Source of the DNA: Cryobacterium roopkundense
GTDB taxonomy: Bacteria; Actinomycetota; Actinomycetes; Actinomycetales; Microbacteriaceae
Direction of reading: 5' to 3'
DNA length: 64,000 bases
Assembly: GCF_014200405.1 (NCBI RefSeq)
Contig: NZ_JACHBQ010000001.1
Span: 2,170,001 to 2,234,000, forward strand
Shown one piece after another: positions 32,914-44,669 of the stretch. The position numbers and the translations under genes were made by a program. The notes under the pieces are model-generated. The model saw nothing but the letters and a program-made list of their open reading frames with translations. It searched no databases and was not told the DNA's origin. Every line of letters starts with the position of its first letter. Position 1 is the stretch's first letter.

Positions 32914-34463
32914 CAGACGGCTCCCTCTGTGATCGCTGAAAATGCGGTGCTCGACGCGAGCGCCGGTGCCTGGTCGAGCATGGTGTGGCCCCATGACGCC
33001 TCGAGCAGCTGCTCGATGGCGGCGCCGACAGTGTAGAGGCGGGCATCCGCTTTGGCCGGTGCCATGATCTGCAAGCCGACGGGCAGGCCGTCCTCGGGGG
33101 CGAGGCCGATCGGCAGGCTCATACCGGGCACTCCCGCGAGGTTGGCGGGAATGGTCGTCACATCGTTGAGGTACATCGCCATTGGGTCGTCGAGCTTCTC
33201 GCCGAACTTGAAGGCCGTGGTGGGCGCGCTCGGCGACACGAGAACGTCGACCTGGGCGAAGGCCGCCTCGAAGTCGCGCTGGATGAGCGTGCGCACCTTC
33301 TGGGCGCTGCCGTAGTACGCGTCGTAGTAGCCGGTGCTCAGGGCGTAGGTGCCGAGGATAATGCGGCGCTTGACCTCGGGGCCGAATCCGGCCTCGCGAG
33401 TGGCGGCCATCACGCGCTCGCTCGTGAGCGAGCCTTCGGCCGGGTTAACGCGGATGCCGAAGCGCACCGAGTCGAAGCGGGCGAGGTTGCTCGACGCCTC
33501 CGCGGGCAGGATCAGGTAGTACGCGGCGACCGCGTACTCGAAGTTCGGGGCGGATACCTCCACGATCTCCGCGCCGGCGGCCGACATCAGCGCAAGGGTC
33601 TCGGTGAAGCGCTGGCTGACGCCGGCCTGGAAGCCGTCGCCGGAAAGCTCTTTGATCACTCCGACGCGCACGCCCTTGAGCGCACCGTCTGCCAGGCCCG
33701 CGCGCGCGGCAGCGGCCATGGACGGCCAGCTGTCGGAGAGCGACGTGGAGTCGAGCGGGTCGTGTCCGCCGATCACGTCGTGAAGCAGCGCGGAGTCATA
33801 CACCGTGCGTGACACGGGGCCGACCTGGTCGAGCGAGGACGCGAGGGCGATCGCGCCGTAGCGGGACACTCCGCCGTAGGTGGGCTTCACGCCGACGGAT
33901 CCGGTGACGGCTGCGGGCTGACGAATGGAGCCCCCGGTGTCGCTTCCGAGGGCGAGCGGTGCCTCGTAGGCGCTCACGGCCGCGGCAGAGCCGCCGCCGG
34001 AGCCGCCGGGAATCCGGTCGCGGTCCCAGGGGTTGCGAGTCACGCCGTAGGCGGAGTGTTCCGTGGAGGAACCCATCGCGAACTCGTCCATGTTGGTCTT
34101 GCCGAGGGGAACCAGGCCGGCCGCGCGGAGTCGGGCCACGACGGTCGCGTCGTAGGGCGGAATCCAGCCCTCAAGAATCTTTGACCCGGCGGTGGTGGGC
34201 ATGTCCTGCGTGGCGAGCACGTCCTTGATGGCGATCGGCACACCGGCGAGGGGGCCGAGCGCCTCGCCGGCCGCGCGCTGCGCGTCGATGCGGGCGGCCG
34301 TGGCCAGGGCGGCATCGCCGGCGACATGCAGGAACGCATGCAGGTCGGTGTCGACGGCAGCGATGCGGTCGAGGTGGGCACGCGTGGCCTCCACGGAGCT
34401 GACCGAACCGTCGGCGAGCAGCGTGCTGAGGTCGGCGGCCGAGAGCTTGATGAGGTCTGCCAT
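32913..34463 (-). CDS. gatA: aspartyl/glutamyl-tRNA amidotransferase subunit A
   Basis: A 516-residue amidase-signature protein that releases ammonia from glutamine for the GatCAB transamidation. The Lys-cisSer-Ser triad is visible: Lys in [20 protein letters not shown], and the Gly/Ser loop [13 protein letters not shown] plus [13 protein letters not shown]. Length is typical. GGAGAG precedes ATG 34463; the gene begins 2 bp after the gatC stop. gatCAB presence implies indirect Gln- and/or Asn-tRNA formation in this organism. Confidence 0.97.
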   Translation of the reverse strand: MADLIKLSAADLSTLLADGSVSSVEATRAHLDRIAAVDTDLHAFLHVAGDAALATAARIDAQRAAGEALGPLAGVPIAIKDVLATQDMPTTAGSKILEGWIPPYDATVVARLRAAGLVPLGKTNMDEFAMGSSTEHSAYGVTRNPWDRDRIPGGSGGGSAAAVSAYEAPLALGSDTGGSIRQPAAVTGSVGVKPTYGGVSRYGAIALASSLDQVGPVSRTVYDSALLHDVIGGHDPLDSTSLSDSWPSMAAAARAGLADGALKGVRVGVIKELSGDGFQAGVSQRFTETLALMSAAGAEIVEVSAPNFEYAVAAYYLILPAEASSNLARFDSVRFGIRVNPAEGSLTSERVMAATREAGFGPEVKRRIILGTYALSTGYYDAYYGSAQKVRTLIQRDFEAAFAQVDVLVSPSAPTTAFKFGEKLDDPMAMYLNDVTTIPANLAGVPGMSLPIGLAPEDGLPVGLQIMAPAKADARLYTVGAAIEQLLEASWGHTMLDQAPALASSTAFSAITEGAV

Positions 34464-34465
34464 GG

Positions 34466-34762
34466 TTACTCTCCGTCCAGGATTGCGGGCACGCGGAACT
34501 TGTCGCCGTCACGGTCGGGAGCACCCGACAGCGCCTGCTCGATGGTGAGCGAGGGCACCACGACGTCAGGGCGGAAGACATTGGTCAGCGGCAGGGGGTG
34601 GCTCGTGGCGGGGATGTCAGCCGTGGCGACCTGTGACACCTTCTCGACGGAGGCGACGATCTGGCCCAGGTCGTGGGTGAGATTCGTGATCTCCTCGGGG
34701 CTGAGGTCGATCCGGGCAAGGCTTGCCAAGTGGGCAACCTGCTCGGCCGTGATTTCAGACAT
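34466..34762 (-). CDS. gatC: aspartyl/glutamyl-tRNA amidotransferase subunit C
   Basis: A 98-residue small subunit that stabilises the GatA-GatB complex. The opening [23 protein letters not shown] is the family signature, and the C-terminal [28 protein letters not shown] tail matches the portion threading between GatA and GatB. GGAG precedes the ATG by 4 nt. It leads the gatC-gatA-gatB-96aa-VIT1 operon. Confidence 0.96.
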   Translation of the reverse strand: MSEITAEQVAHLASLARIDLSPEEITNLTHDLGQIVASVEKVSQVATADIPATSHPLPLTNVFRPDVVVPSLTIEQALSGAPDRDGDKFRVPAILDGE

Positions 34763-34798
34763 GGAACTCCGATTGCTAATAGACGTGGATGCCTAATT

Positions 34799-36148
34799 CT
34801 ATTCGGAGGCGTTGGTGACCAGCGCCGCGTTGTTCGTTCCGATCAGCGCCATATTGCGCAGGGACTCGCTCCCAGCAGTGAAATAGTCGTTGTGACCCCA
34901 CGATTTGCTGAGCTCCCGACCGGTCACGGTGTCGGTGCCGCCGTCAACGGCAAGCGTGCGCGCCCCGTACGATGTCGCACCGGGGTCACTCCCGAAGAAT
35001 CCGCTGTTAACGGCCGGATCCCAGTCCGCTTCTCCCACGTAGACGTTGCCGTCGGCGACGTCGAGCCTGTCGATGGATTGGGCGGAGCTGCCGGGAGACC
35101 CCACCATCACGAGCGCATCCACCTCGACAGACCCTCGTGAGAGAGCCTCGAGGGATACCAGCGTTCCGTAAGAATGTGCGAACACCGACAGGAAGGGCTG
35201 ACTATCCCCTCGACTCGAACGGATACCGTTCCACGAGTCTTCGAGAAAATCGGCACCGACCTCAGCGCGGTCGAGCCCACCCACGCTGAACAGGCTTGGC
35301 GTTTCGTAACCGATCCACGCAATGGTCGCGATGCTCGGAACTGACGTGTGGTGTGCCGCCGCCTGCTCGCGCAGCACGTTCTTCTGCTCGGCGTAGAGGT
35401 CCTCTGCGGTGTGTGACCAGTTCACGAGTTGCTCCTGCACGCCGTAGTTCATGCCCGGCACGAGGTAGCTCACGAAGTCTGCGGTGTCCGGGTTGCCCAG
35501 GGCGATCGCGGCTCGCCCCCCGTCGGCGAGGTCCAAAAGCACGAGGGTGCGGGCCGGTGCCGCACAGGGAGGCAGAAGCGCCTGCTGAATCTGCTTCATG
35601 ATCGAGAGCTCGCGGTTCAGGGTGGAACGGGACGACCTCTCTTGCACCTCGGTCAGCTTGCTGGTCGCCGAGGAGACCGCATCCCCCAGATATCGCAGGT
35701 TGGCCTGACCGCGTTCCACGAGCGGCACGCCATCGAGGTTTCCGACCAACTGGGGAACATCTGTCGCGAGTTCGGCCCGCGCGGCCGCGTCAAGCCCCTG
35801 CCACCAGCCGGTCACGGCAGCGGCAGCCGGCGGCGACGTCAGGATTGTGTCGATGTGTGTCGGGTGGGCCGCTACAAAGGCCACGAGTTCCGCCGGTGTC
35901 AGCCTCGCCAGGCCGTCAAGAGCGGCGATTCCGGTTGCGGGACGTGCGGCGAGGACTTCACCGTCAACGCTCACCGACACTCGTGACTCGGTCGAGACCT
36001 GGCGCCAGAGCGGAACCGCACGGGGGTCGACACCCTGATCCGGGGTGATGGCGCCGGACGCGCTCTGTAAGCTCACTGAAACGATTTCCGGCGCACCGAG
36101 AGTCTCGTTCGCGCCCCCGAGGGCCAGCGAAATGAGAACCGTCACCAT
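34799..36148 (-). CDS. DUF1023 alpha/beta hydrolase, N-terminally short
   Basis: A 449-residue protein ending in the DUF1023 alpha/beta-hydrolase domain. The nucleophile elbow is FLSVFAHSYGTLVSLEAL, and the later VMVGSPGSSAQSIDRL and WGHNDYF (His) segments are typical. Many relatives carry an N-terminal WXG-like coiled-coil of about 200 residues, which is largely absent here. Start is uncertain: ATG 36148 has no ribosome-binding site, and GTG 36208 adds 20 residues and lies next to an AT-rich TATATATA stretch that may be its promoter. It lies 36 bp downstream of the gatC start region, on the same strand. Confidence 0.78.
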   Translation of the reverse strand: MVTVLISLALGGANETLGAPEIVSVSLQSASGAITPDQGVDPRAVPLWRQVSTESRVSVSVDGEVLAARPATGIAALDGLARLTPAELVAFVAAHPTHIDTILTSPPAAAAVTGWWQGLDAAARAELATDVPQLVGNLDGVPLVERGQANLRYLGDAVSSATSKLTEVQERSSRSTLNRELSIMKQIQQALLPPCAAPARTLVLLDLADGGRAAIALGNPDTADFVSYLVPGMNYGVQEQLVNWSHTAEDLYAEQKNVLREQAAAHHTSVPSIATIAWIGYETPSLFSVGGLDRAEVGADFLEDSWNGIRSSRGDSQPFLSVFAHSYGTLVSLEALSRGSVEVDALVMVGSPGSSAQSIDRLDVADGNVYVGEADWDPAVNSGFFGSDPGATSYGARTLAVDGGTDTVTGRELSKSWGHNDYFTAGSESLRNMALIGTNNAALVTNASE

Positions 36149-36454
36149 GTCGTACAGCGTTACATCCCCTCGCCCATGCCGCTGCTCCGTGCCGCCCACC
36201 GGCCGCACTTATATATATCGATATCAGCATACTGGCGACTCGGGCAGAAAAAGTAGCCCACCTCCCTCTATCTGGTTGCCGAGCGCCTAATATCTGCTCC
36301 TTCCAGTCGTACCGAACAGATGTGAGGGCGTCTACGTGACGCCCTCAGGAATGGCTTCGAGCCGACGCGGAATGGTTGAATGGAGTCAATTCGGCTCGAA
36401 CTCGCCTGAAATTGTCTCACGCGGGCGCCGTACCGGGGCCGAGGGGGCAATGCG

Positions 36455-37774
36455 ATGGTGGGGCTGCGTCTCAACGTACCGTTTCGTCGGTTCTGGCTCG
36501 CGTCGACGGTCTCCGATTTCGGGAGCTACCTCACAACCCTCGCCCTCTCCGTGCTTGTGCTTCTGACTCTCGGAGGGTCGCCGCTCGACCAGGGGATGGT
36601 CAACGCGGGTCGCTGGGCACCGTATCTTCTGTTCGGGCTGTTCGCGGGAGTGTGGGTCGACCGGTTTCGGCGCAGGCTTGTCCTCGTCGTCGGCGATGTC
36701 GGACGCGGCGTGCTGCTCACGACAGTGTGCCTGCTCGCTTTGGCCGGGGTGCTCACGGTTCCGGTGCTCGTCGGTCTGATTTTTGCGTTCGGTGTGCTCG
36801 CTCTGCTCAGCGATGCCGCGCATCAGTCATTTCTGCCGCAGCTGGTGCCGCGGGCCACCCTGGTGCGTGCGAATTTCCGACTGCAGCAGAGCGAGACAGC
36901 GGCGCAGCTCAGCGGTAGCGCCGTTGCCGGGGCGCTCATCGCCGCCATAACAGCCCCATTCGCCCTTCTCATCGACGCGCTCACGTACTTCTTTTCCGGA
37001 TGGGTTCTGCTGTCGCTGCGCCAGGTCGAGTCGAACCGGCATCCCCCGCGCGCGGCAACATCGACCGTGTCTCGAATCAGCGAAGGCCTGCGTTGGGTCT
37101 ATGGACATCCCCGCCTCGGCCCGCTGGCAATCGGTTCCCCCATCTGGTTCATCGGCTCGGCCGTGCTGGGCACGGCACTCCCCGCACTTGTTCTGCTCGA
37201 GCTGGGGCTGGGAGCTCTCGGACTCGGCCTGATCCTCGGCTGTGCGGGGGTCGGAACGGTCATCGGCTTGTCGTTGTCGCTGATATTGGATCAGCGGTTC
37301 GGAACCGGACGAGTGATGGTGAGTATGCGCCTGCTGCAGCCTGTCGCGGTCGCCGGGATAGCGCTGTCGCCGACCATGGCGGCAGGTAAGTCGATTTCGT
37401 CCGGTGCGGTCGGCCCGAATCCCGCCGACTGGCCAGCCAGTCTGTGGCTTGCGGTGGCCGCCGTGGCAGTCGGACAGTTCGTATTCGGGCTCGCGATGGG
37501 TGTCGAGGGACCGCTCGAAGTCAGCTACCGGCAAGCGGTCACACCCGACCGGCTTCTGGCACGCATGAGCGCGACGATGCGATCGGTCAATCGGGGCATG
37601 ATCGTGGTCGGGGCGATCCTCGGTGGCGCACTGGCAACGGCGGCGGGCGCAGGCGCGGCACTCTGGTCGGCCGTCGTGTTGATGGTCGTGGCCGGTCTCG
37701 TGCTTGCCTTCTCGAAGTTCCGCACGGCCCGGATCGAGCACGATGCTCTCTCCGACGTCGAGGCTCTGGCCTGA
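36455..37774 (+). CDS. MFS transporter, EntS/macrolide-efflux type
   Basis: A 439-residue permease with about 12 membrane helices, of the MFS_3/EntS type often involved in siderophore or drug export. The N-terminal FRRFWLASTVSDFGSYLTTLALSVLVL and the loop WAPYLLFGLFAGVWVDRFRRRLVLVVGDVGRG (the conserved MFS loop between helices 2 and 3) are clear. GAGGGGG precedes ATG 36455 by 8 nt. Substrate is unknown. Neighbours give no hint. Confidence 0.9.
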   Translation: MVGLRLNVPFRRFWLASTVSDFGSYLTTLALSVLVLLTLGGSPLDQGMVNAGRWAPYLLFGLFAGVWVDRFRRRLVLVVGDVGRGVLLTTVCLLALAGVLTVPVLVGLIFAFGVLALLSDAAHQSFLPQLVPRATLVRANFRLQQSETAAQLSGSAVAGALIAAITAPFALLIDALTYFFSGWVLLSLRQVESNRHPPRAATSTVSRISEGLRWVYGHPRLGPLAIGSPIWFIGSAVLGTALPALVLLELGLGALGLGLILGCAGVGTVIGLSLSLILDQRFGTGRVMVSMRLLQPVAVAGIALSPTMAAGKSISSGAVGPNPADWPASLWLAVAAVAVGQFVFGLAMGVEGPLEVSYRQAVTPDRLLARMSATMRSVNRGMIVVGAILGGALATAAGAGAALWSAVVLMVVAGLVLAFSKFRTARIEHDALSDVEALA

Positions 37775-37831
37775 CAGCGGGGCGAACGTCACCGTCGCTT
37801 CGGCCTGGCGACAGATCGGCGGCGTCGCGGT

Positions 37832-38404
37832 TCAGCGGTAGTGCTGCTCGCCGCGCGCGGCCTTCTCCACCACGTCACGGATTCGTGCCGCCCTCACCGA
37901 GGGCGTCTTGATGCTGCCGAGACGAAAGTAGATGCGGAACCGATCGACGCGCGTGAGGCTGGCGACGTACGCAGCCGCCACCGGGTCGGCATCGAGAGCC
38001 TCCTGCAGGTCAGGCGGAGCGACGGCATCCTTCTGCCGATAGGCGGCGTCCCAACGGCCATCCGCTTGAGCTCGTTCAATCTCCGCCACTCCGGCTGGAC
38101 GCATGCGGCCCTCCTCGATGAGGCGCGCCGCGTGTTCACGGTTGATCTGCGACCACGGGCTGTTCTTGCGGCGAGGCGTGAAGCCCGTGAGCGTGTAGTC
38201 GTCGTCGAGGCGGTTCGTCTGGCCATCGATCCACCCGTAGCAGAGAGCCACGTGCAGGGCCTCCGACCAGGTCATTCCGGGCGCAGAGGAACTCTTCTTG
38301 CGGAGTTTCAGTCGCACGCCGCCCACATCAGGCCGGTCGGCCAAGTAGGCTTCCCACTCCTCGACTGTGACGTCAAGCACGATTCTGTCTGCCATCCCAA
38401 CCAT
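37832..38404 (-). CDS. YdeI/OmpD-associated family protein
   Basis: A 190-residue protein of the YdeI/OmpD-associated (bacteriocin-protection) family. Characteristic blocks are MTWSEALHVALCYGWIDGQTNRLDDDYTLTGFTPRRKNSPWSQIN and the C-terminal LTRVDRFRIYFRLGSIKTPSVRAARI, matching the family's C-terminal motif. No membrane segment. ATG 38404 is taken; ATG 38395 is nine bases later. The large open frame upstream is not coding. Biochemical function unproven. Confidence 0.9.
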   Translation of the reverse strand: MVGMADRIVLDVTVEEWEAYLADRPDVGGVRLKLRKKSSSAPGMTWSEALHVALCYGWIDGQTNRLDDDYTLTGFTPRRKNSPWSQINREHAARLIEEGRMRPAGVAEIERAQADGRWDAAYRQKDAVAPPDLQEALDADPVAAAYVASLTRVDRFRIYFRLGSIKTPSVRAARIRDVVEKAARGEQHYR

Positions 38405-38619
38405 GAAATCATCATACGGACTGGGGCGCTGAGCGTCTTCAGGCAGCCGGGCGCTCCCCCGGTGATTGGACCGGCTCACTCTGGCTTCGCTGGACAATCG
38501 CACTGCCGCTCGGCCATGATCAGACTCATGGGGGAAGCACCAGGCACGAAACAAGGAAACGCCTCGGGCGGCATTGGGCTCAGGCAGGCGGCACCTCGGG
38601 ACCGCCGGAGGGTCTCGCC

Positions 38620-39498
38620 GTGACGAGGTTCCGCGGTGCCGGCATGGCGGCCCTCGCGGTTGCACTGGCGCTTGTCGTCGCCGCCTGTGCGCCGGCACCC
38701 GGAGAGCAGGATGATTCGAGATCGAATCCGCCGCCCCCGACCGATTCGGGAAACGGCAGGGAATCCGCTGCCATTGCATTGGTCGACATCTGGCGCGTGT
38801 CAGGCGCCGCAGACGAGGAAGTCGACACCTGGTTGCGCCTCGACGTGCCGGAGTTTCAGCTCTGGCGAGACTGCGGCATGATTCAGGGCTCGTGGCGAGC
38901 CACGGGGAGCCTCTTCCTGGCCTCCACGTACGGTGCCAGCGGCGAGTGCGCTACCGGAACCACACTGCCCCGTGTGCCCTGGCTCGAGTCCGTCTCGGGG
39001 TATCGTGCGGCTGGTGAGGGGTGGGAACTCCACGATCCGCAAGGCACGACGCTCGCGACGCTGACCCGCGATGGTGCCCCGGATCCGATCCCGACCGCCG
39101 CAGATTTCTACACCGAACCGCCCGTGATCACAGACGCGACTCGGGAGGCTTTGCGACAGCCAGTTCCTCTGGCGGGCAGCCTCACTCCTGCCTCACCCGA
39201 AGACCTCGCCGCACGGTGGGTCCCGGAGTCCGACAGCGGCACAACCGATGCGCATGTGGTCTTCGAAGCGGATGGCACGTGGACAGGATCCGACGGCTGC
39301 AACGGTGGACAGGGCCGATGGGTCGCCGATGGAGCGGGTGCGCTGCTGACGACGTCCGGCGTGTCCACGCTGATGTCGTGCGACGGTGCCCCCGTGCCGT
39401 ATTGGGTGACCCAGGCCAGTTGGGCCGTCTTCGACGACGGATGGCTGCGCCTGCTCGACATGCACGGCTCGGAGCTTGGCCGACTCCAGCAGGACTAG
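38620..39498 (+). CDS. lipoprotein with META/HslJ-like repeats
   Basis: A 292-residue predicted lipoprotein. The signal peptide ends in a lipobox (VVAAC, Cys23). Two related halves follow, the C-terminal one with the HslJ/META-type pattern VFEADGTWTGSDGCNGGQGRWV and LSTLMSCDG-like cysteines (about 225-260). The first half has LWRDCGMIQGSWRATGSLFLA, a weaker copy. GGAGG lies about 8 nt before GTG 38620. Function unknown; such proteins are thought to sit on the outer face of the membrane. Confidence 0.85.
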   Translation: MTRFRGAGMAALAVALALVVAACAPAPGEQDDSRSNPPPPTDSGNGRESAAIALVDIWRVSGAADEEVDTWLRLDVPEFQLWRDCGMIQGSWRATGSLFLASTYGASGECATGTTLPRVPWLESVSGYRAAGEGWELHDPQGTTLATLTRDGAPDPIPTAADFYTEPPVITDATREALRQPVPLAGSLTPASPEDLAARWVPESDSGTTDAHVVFEADGTWTGSDGCNGGQGRWVADGAGALLTTSGVSTLMSCDGAPVPYWVTQASWAVFDDGWLRLLDMHGSELGRLQQD

Positions 39499-39703
39499 AC
39501 GTTGTGGATCGTGGCTGGTGGTCTCACGACTGGCTCCACAACCGCACGGGTAGCGGGGTCGGTGGCGTAGTGCGATGCCAGACAGGGATGACATGTGGTC
39601 GTTCGAGACACGCACCGGGCCGGTCGGTGATCGGACGTGCCGCACGCTCTCCTGTGGTGTGGCAGTGTTGGTAGAGGAAGTCAACCAGGGGAAGGACCTG
39701 CTG

Positions 39704-39904
39704 ATGGACTTGGGAACGGTAATTCTGATCGCCATTTTGGCGGCCGTGCTGATAAGTGTCGTTGTCACCCTGCTGCGCCGCGAACGCTTGACGCGTCGCC
39801 TGTCGCATCACAACGGTCCTGAACACGGTCACGATCAGACCACCGCCCGGGCGACCGCTCAAGCGGCGCACATGGGTCGGGGCGGCGGCTGGCCTCAGGG
39901 CTGA
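39704..39904 (+). CDS. small single-pass membrane protein
   Basis: A 66-residue ORF with one N-terminal helix (LGTVILIAILAAVLISVVVTLL), a basic junction (RRERLTRRLSHH) and a polar His/Thr/Gly-rich tail. GGAAGGA lies 7 nt before ATG 39704. An in-frame start further upstream would add non-coding-like sequence. No family recognised; it converges on ligA. Confidence 0.6.
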   Translation: MDLGTVILIAILAAVLISVVVTLLRRERLTRRLSHHNGPEHGHDQTTARATAQAAHMGRGGGWPQG

Positions 39905-39931
39905 GACAACCTCCCGGTACTGTCGTCCGGT

Positions 39932-42202
<2,271 letters not shown>

Positions 42203-42230
42203 TCAATTCCGCCATGATTCGATTCGGGCG

Positions 42231-43361
42231 TCAAGCGTCTGTGACGGCGGAAACCGGCACCGCGCTGACCGTGCGGTCAATCGTGCACTGGCCGAGCACC
42301 CGCGTGCCCATGTACACGACGGCGGTCTGGCCGGGCGCCACACCGGTGAGCGGCTCGTGCGGACGGATCATGAATTCGACGCGCTCGCCGTCACGAACCA
42401 CTTGGGCCACGGCAGCAACGGGGTCGGCGTGGGCACGAATCTGCACGTGGCATTCAAAGGGAACCTCGGGGTTCAGCGGAGCGAGCCCCGCCCAGGTGTA
42501 GCTGTCCCCGGCGATTTCCTTTACCGCGAGCGCCTCCTTCGGGCCCACAACGACGGTGTTCGTGATCGGGCGAACCTCAAGCACGAAGCGTGGCTTCCCG
42601 TCCGCCGCTGGCGTGCCGATGGAAAGGCCCTTGCGCTGTCCCACGGTGAAGGCCACCGCGCCCTCGTGCTCGCCAAGTTTCTTGCCCTCGCGGTCGAGGA
42701 TATCGCCGGTCGCCGGAGCCACACGCTCGGCGAGCCAGCCGCGGGTGTCACCGTCGGGGATGAAGCAGATGTCGTAGGAGTCAGGCTTGTTCGCCACCGA
42801 GAAGCCGCGCTCCGCGGCCTCTGCACGCACCTCGGCCTTGGATGGTGTCGCCCCGAGCGGGAACATGGAGTGCTGCACCTGATCGGCCGTGAGAACGCCG
42901 AGCACGTAGGACTGATCCTTGGCCCACGCCGCGGCCCTGTGCAGTTCCTTATTGCCGTCGGCGTCGAGGACGATGCTCGCATAGTGGCCCGTGCACACGG
43001 CGTCGAACCCGAGGTCGATGGCTTTTTCGAGCAGGGCGGCGAACTTGATCTTTTCGTTGCAGCGCATGCAGGGGTTCGGGGTTCGCCCGGCGGCGTATTC
43101 GGCGATGAAATCGTCGACAACGTCGAGCTTGAAGCGCTCGGAGAAATCCCACACGTAGTACGGGATTCCGATGATGTTCGCGGCCCGCTGGGCGTCCATC
43201 GAGTCCTCGACGGTGCAGCAGCCGCGGCTTCCGGTGCGCAGCGTTCCGGGCATGCGACTGAGGGCCAGGTGAACCCCGACCACCTCATGCCCTGCCTCGA
43301 CCGCGCGGGCTGCTGCCACGGCGGAATCTACACCGCCACTCATTGCTGCTAAAACCTTCAC
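42231..43361 (-). CDS. mnmA: tRNA-specific 2-thiouridylase MnmA
   Basis: A 376-residue ATP-dependent enzyme that thiolates U34 of Glu, Gln and Lys tRNAs. PP-loop [16 protein letters not shown] is at residues 6-21. The catalytic Cys is in [12 protein letters not shown] and the second Cys in [10 protein letters not shown], forming the persulfide-relay pair. C-terminal beta-barrel domain is present. The GTG start at 43361 has TACACT exactly 6 nt upstream, so it may be transcribed leaderless, independently of the cysteine desulfurase gene just before it, which supplies the sulfur. Confidence 0.97.
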   Translation of the reverse strand: MKVLAAMSGGVDSAVAAARAVEAGHEVVGVHLALSRMPGTLRTGSRGCCTVEDSMDAQRAANIIGIPYYVWDFSERFKLDVVDDFIAEYAAGRTPNPCMRCNEKIKFAALLEKAIDLGFDAVCTGHYASIVLDADGNKELHRAAAWAKDQSYVLGVLTADQVQHSMFPLGATPSKAEVRAEAAERGFSVANKPDSYDICFIPDGDTRGWLAERVAPATGDILDREGKKLGEHEGAVAFTVGQRKGLSIGTPAADGKPRFVLEVRPITNTVVVGPKEALAVKEIAGDSYTWAGLAPLNPEVPFECHVQIRAHADPVAAVAQVVRDGERVEFMIRPHEPLTGVAPGQTAVVYMGTRVLGQCTIDRTVSAVPVSAVTDA

Positions 43362-43397
43362 CGGTCAAGTGTAATCAACGTAGGTGCCGCAGGCGAA

Positions 43398-44585
43398 CTA
43401 GCTTCCCGGAACCCGGTCGGCCATTCCGGCACGCGCGGCCTGAGCGTGGGCGGCCGGCAGCGCCGCAAGCAGCGCGTCCACGTCGGCATCCGTCGAGGTG
43501 TGCCCGAGCGTGATGCGCAGGGCCCCACGCGACTCAACCTCCGAGCGAGCCATGGCCCGCAAGACGTGCGACGGCTCCGGCACACCGGCCTGGCAGGCCG
43601 ACCCCGTCGACACTGAGATTCCCGCCGCGTCAAGCAAGAACAACAGCGAATCGCCCTCGCACCCCGGAAAGCTGAAGTGCGCGTTGCCGGGCAGCCGGCC
43701 GCCCCGGCTCGTGTCTCCGTTCACGATGACGGACGGCACAAGGCGCGTCACCCCCGCGATCACCCGGTCACGCAAAGCCGCGAGCCTCAGGTTCTCGCCG
43801 TCCAGCCCGGCACCGAATGCGGATGCCGCCACCGCGAACGACACCGCGGCCGCGACATCCTGGGTGCCGCTGCGCACCTGGCGCTGCTGTCCCCCACCAT
43901 GCAACAGCGGAACGACTGTGGTCTTGCGCCCGAGGATGAGGGCGCCGATTCCCACCGGGCCGCCGATCTTGTGCGCCGACACGCTCACGGCACTCACCCC
44001 GGCGCGGCCGAGTGCCCTGAAATCCAGCGGAAGGTGCCCGTAAGCGGACACGGCGTCCACGTGAACCGGGATTCCATGCGCCGCGGCGAGCGCCGCGATC
44101 TCGGCGACAGGCTGGATGGTACCCACCTCGTTGTTGGCGGCTATCACCGTGACCAGTGCCACGTCGAGGGGGTTCCGCGCGATCGCCGCGTCGAGGGCGT
44201 TCAGATCAATTCGACCCAGGGCGTCAAGTGGAATCCACTCGACTACAGCGCCGTCGTGCTGGCGAAGCCACTCCACGCTGTCGAGAGTGGCGTGGTGTTC
44301 CCCCTCGGCCACCAGTATGCGCGGGCGGGGCGCCCTGGCCCAGAAGAGGCCCTTGAGGGCGAGGTTGATCGCCTCGGTGCCGCTCCCGGTGAAAACGACC
44401 TCTATCGGGTCGGAGCCCACGCTCGCCGCCACACGCTCGCGCGCTTCCTCGAGCATCCGCTTCGCGTTCTGGCCCTGACTGTGAACGGATGCCGGATTGC
44501 CCACGACTCCCATGGCGTCGGCGCAGGCGCTGATCGCGCCCGGCAGCATGGGCGTTGTGGCCGCGTGGTCGAGGTAAACGACCAT
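43398..44585 (-). CDS. cysteine desulfurase (class V aminotransferase)
   Basis: A 395-residue PLP enzyme that takes sulfur from cysteine, most likely delivering it to MnmA encoded next. Features are YLDHAATTPMLPGAI, VVFTGSGTEAINLAL, the PLP Lys in VSAHKIGGPVGIGAL and the persulfide-forming Cys in STGSACQAGVPEPSHVL (NifS/IscS group I-type loop). AGAGG lies about 9 nt before ATG 44585. It is divergent from glgX across about 80 bp. Confidence 0.95.
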   Translation of the reverse strand: MVVYLDHAATTPMLPGAISACADAMGVVGNPASVHSQGQNAKRMLEEARERVAASVGSDPIEVVFTGSGTEAINLALKGLFWARAPRPRILVAEGEHHATLDSVEWLRQHDGAVVEWIPLDALGRIDLNALDAAIARNPLDVALVTVIAANNEVGTIQPVAEIAALAAAHGIPVHVDAVSAYGHLPLDFRALGRAGVSAVSVSAHKIGGPVGIGALILGRKTTVVPLLHGGGQQRQVRSGTQDVAAAVSFAVAASAFGAGLDGENLRLAALRDRVIAGVTRLVPSVIVNGDTSRGGRLPGNAHFSFPGCEGDSLLFLLDAAGISVSTGSACQAGVPEPSHVLRAMARSEVESRGALRITLGHTSTDADVDALLAALPAAHAQAARAGMADRVPGS

Positions 44586-44656
44586 CGGGTGCCTCTTTTC
44601 TACTCTGGATGTGTCGGCGCCAGCCCGCCTTGGTCGGAACGCGCTCTCACACTGAT

Positions 44657-44669
44657 TACTCTAGATTGC
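44657..44669 (+). promoter_or_regulatory. glgX -10 box, leaderless
   Basis: TACTCT at 44657-44662 is followed after 7 nt by ATG 44670, with no Shine-Dalgarno sequence, consistent with transcription starting at the initiator codon. Confidence 0.6.

Noticed and set aside
31057..33036. 659-codon plus-strand frame opposite gatB
   Set aside because: Antisense shadow of gatB and the genes after it.
38516..38623. 35-codon leader ORF ending in a GTGA overlap with the META lipoprotein
   Set aside because: It uses AGA, AGG, GGA, CAA and other codons rare in this window, and the lipoprotein has its own GGAGG site.
43677..44669. Long upstream extension of the glgX frame (331 codons)
   Set aside because: It is antisense to the cysteine desulfurase gene and lacks any family match; the real start is at 44670.
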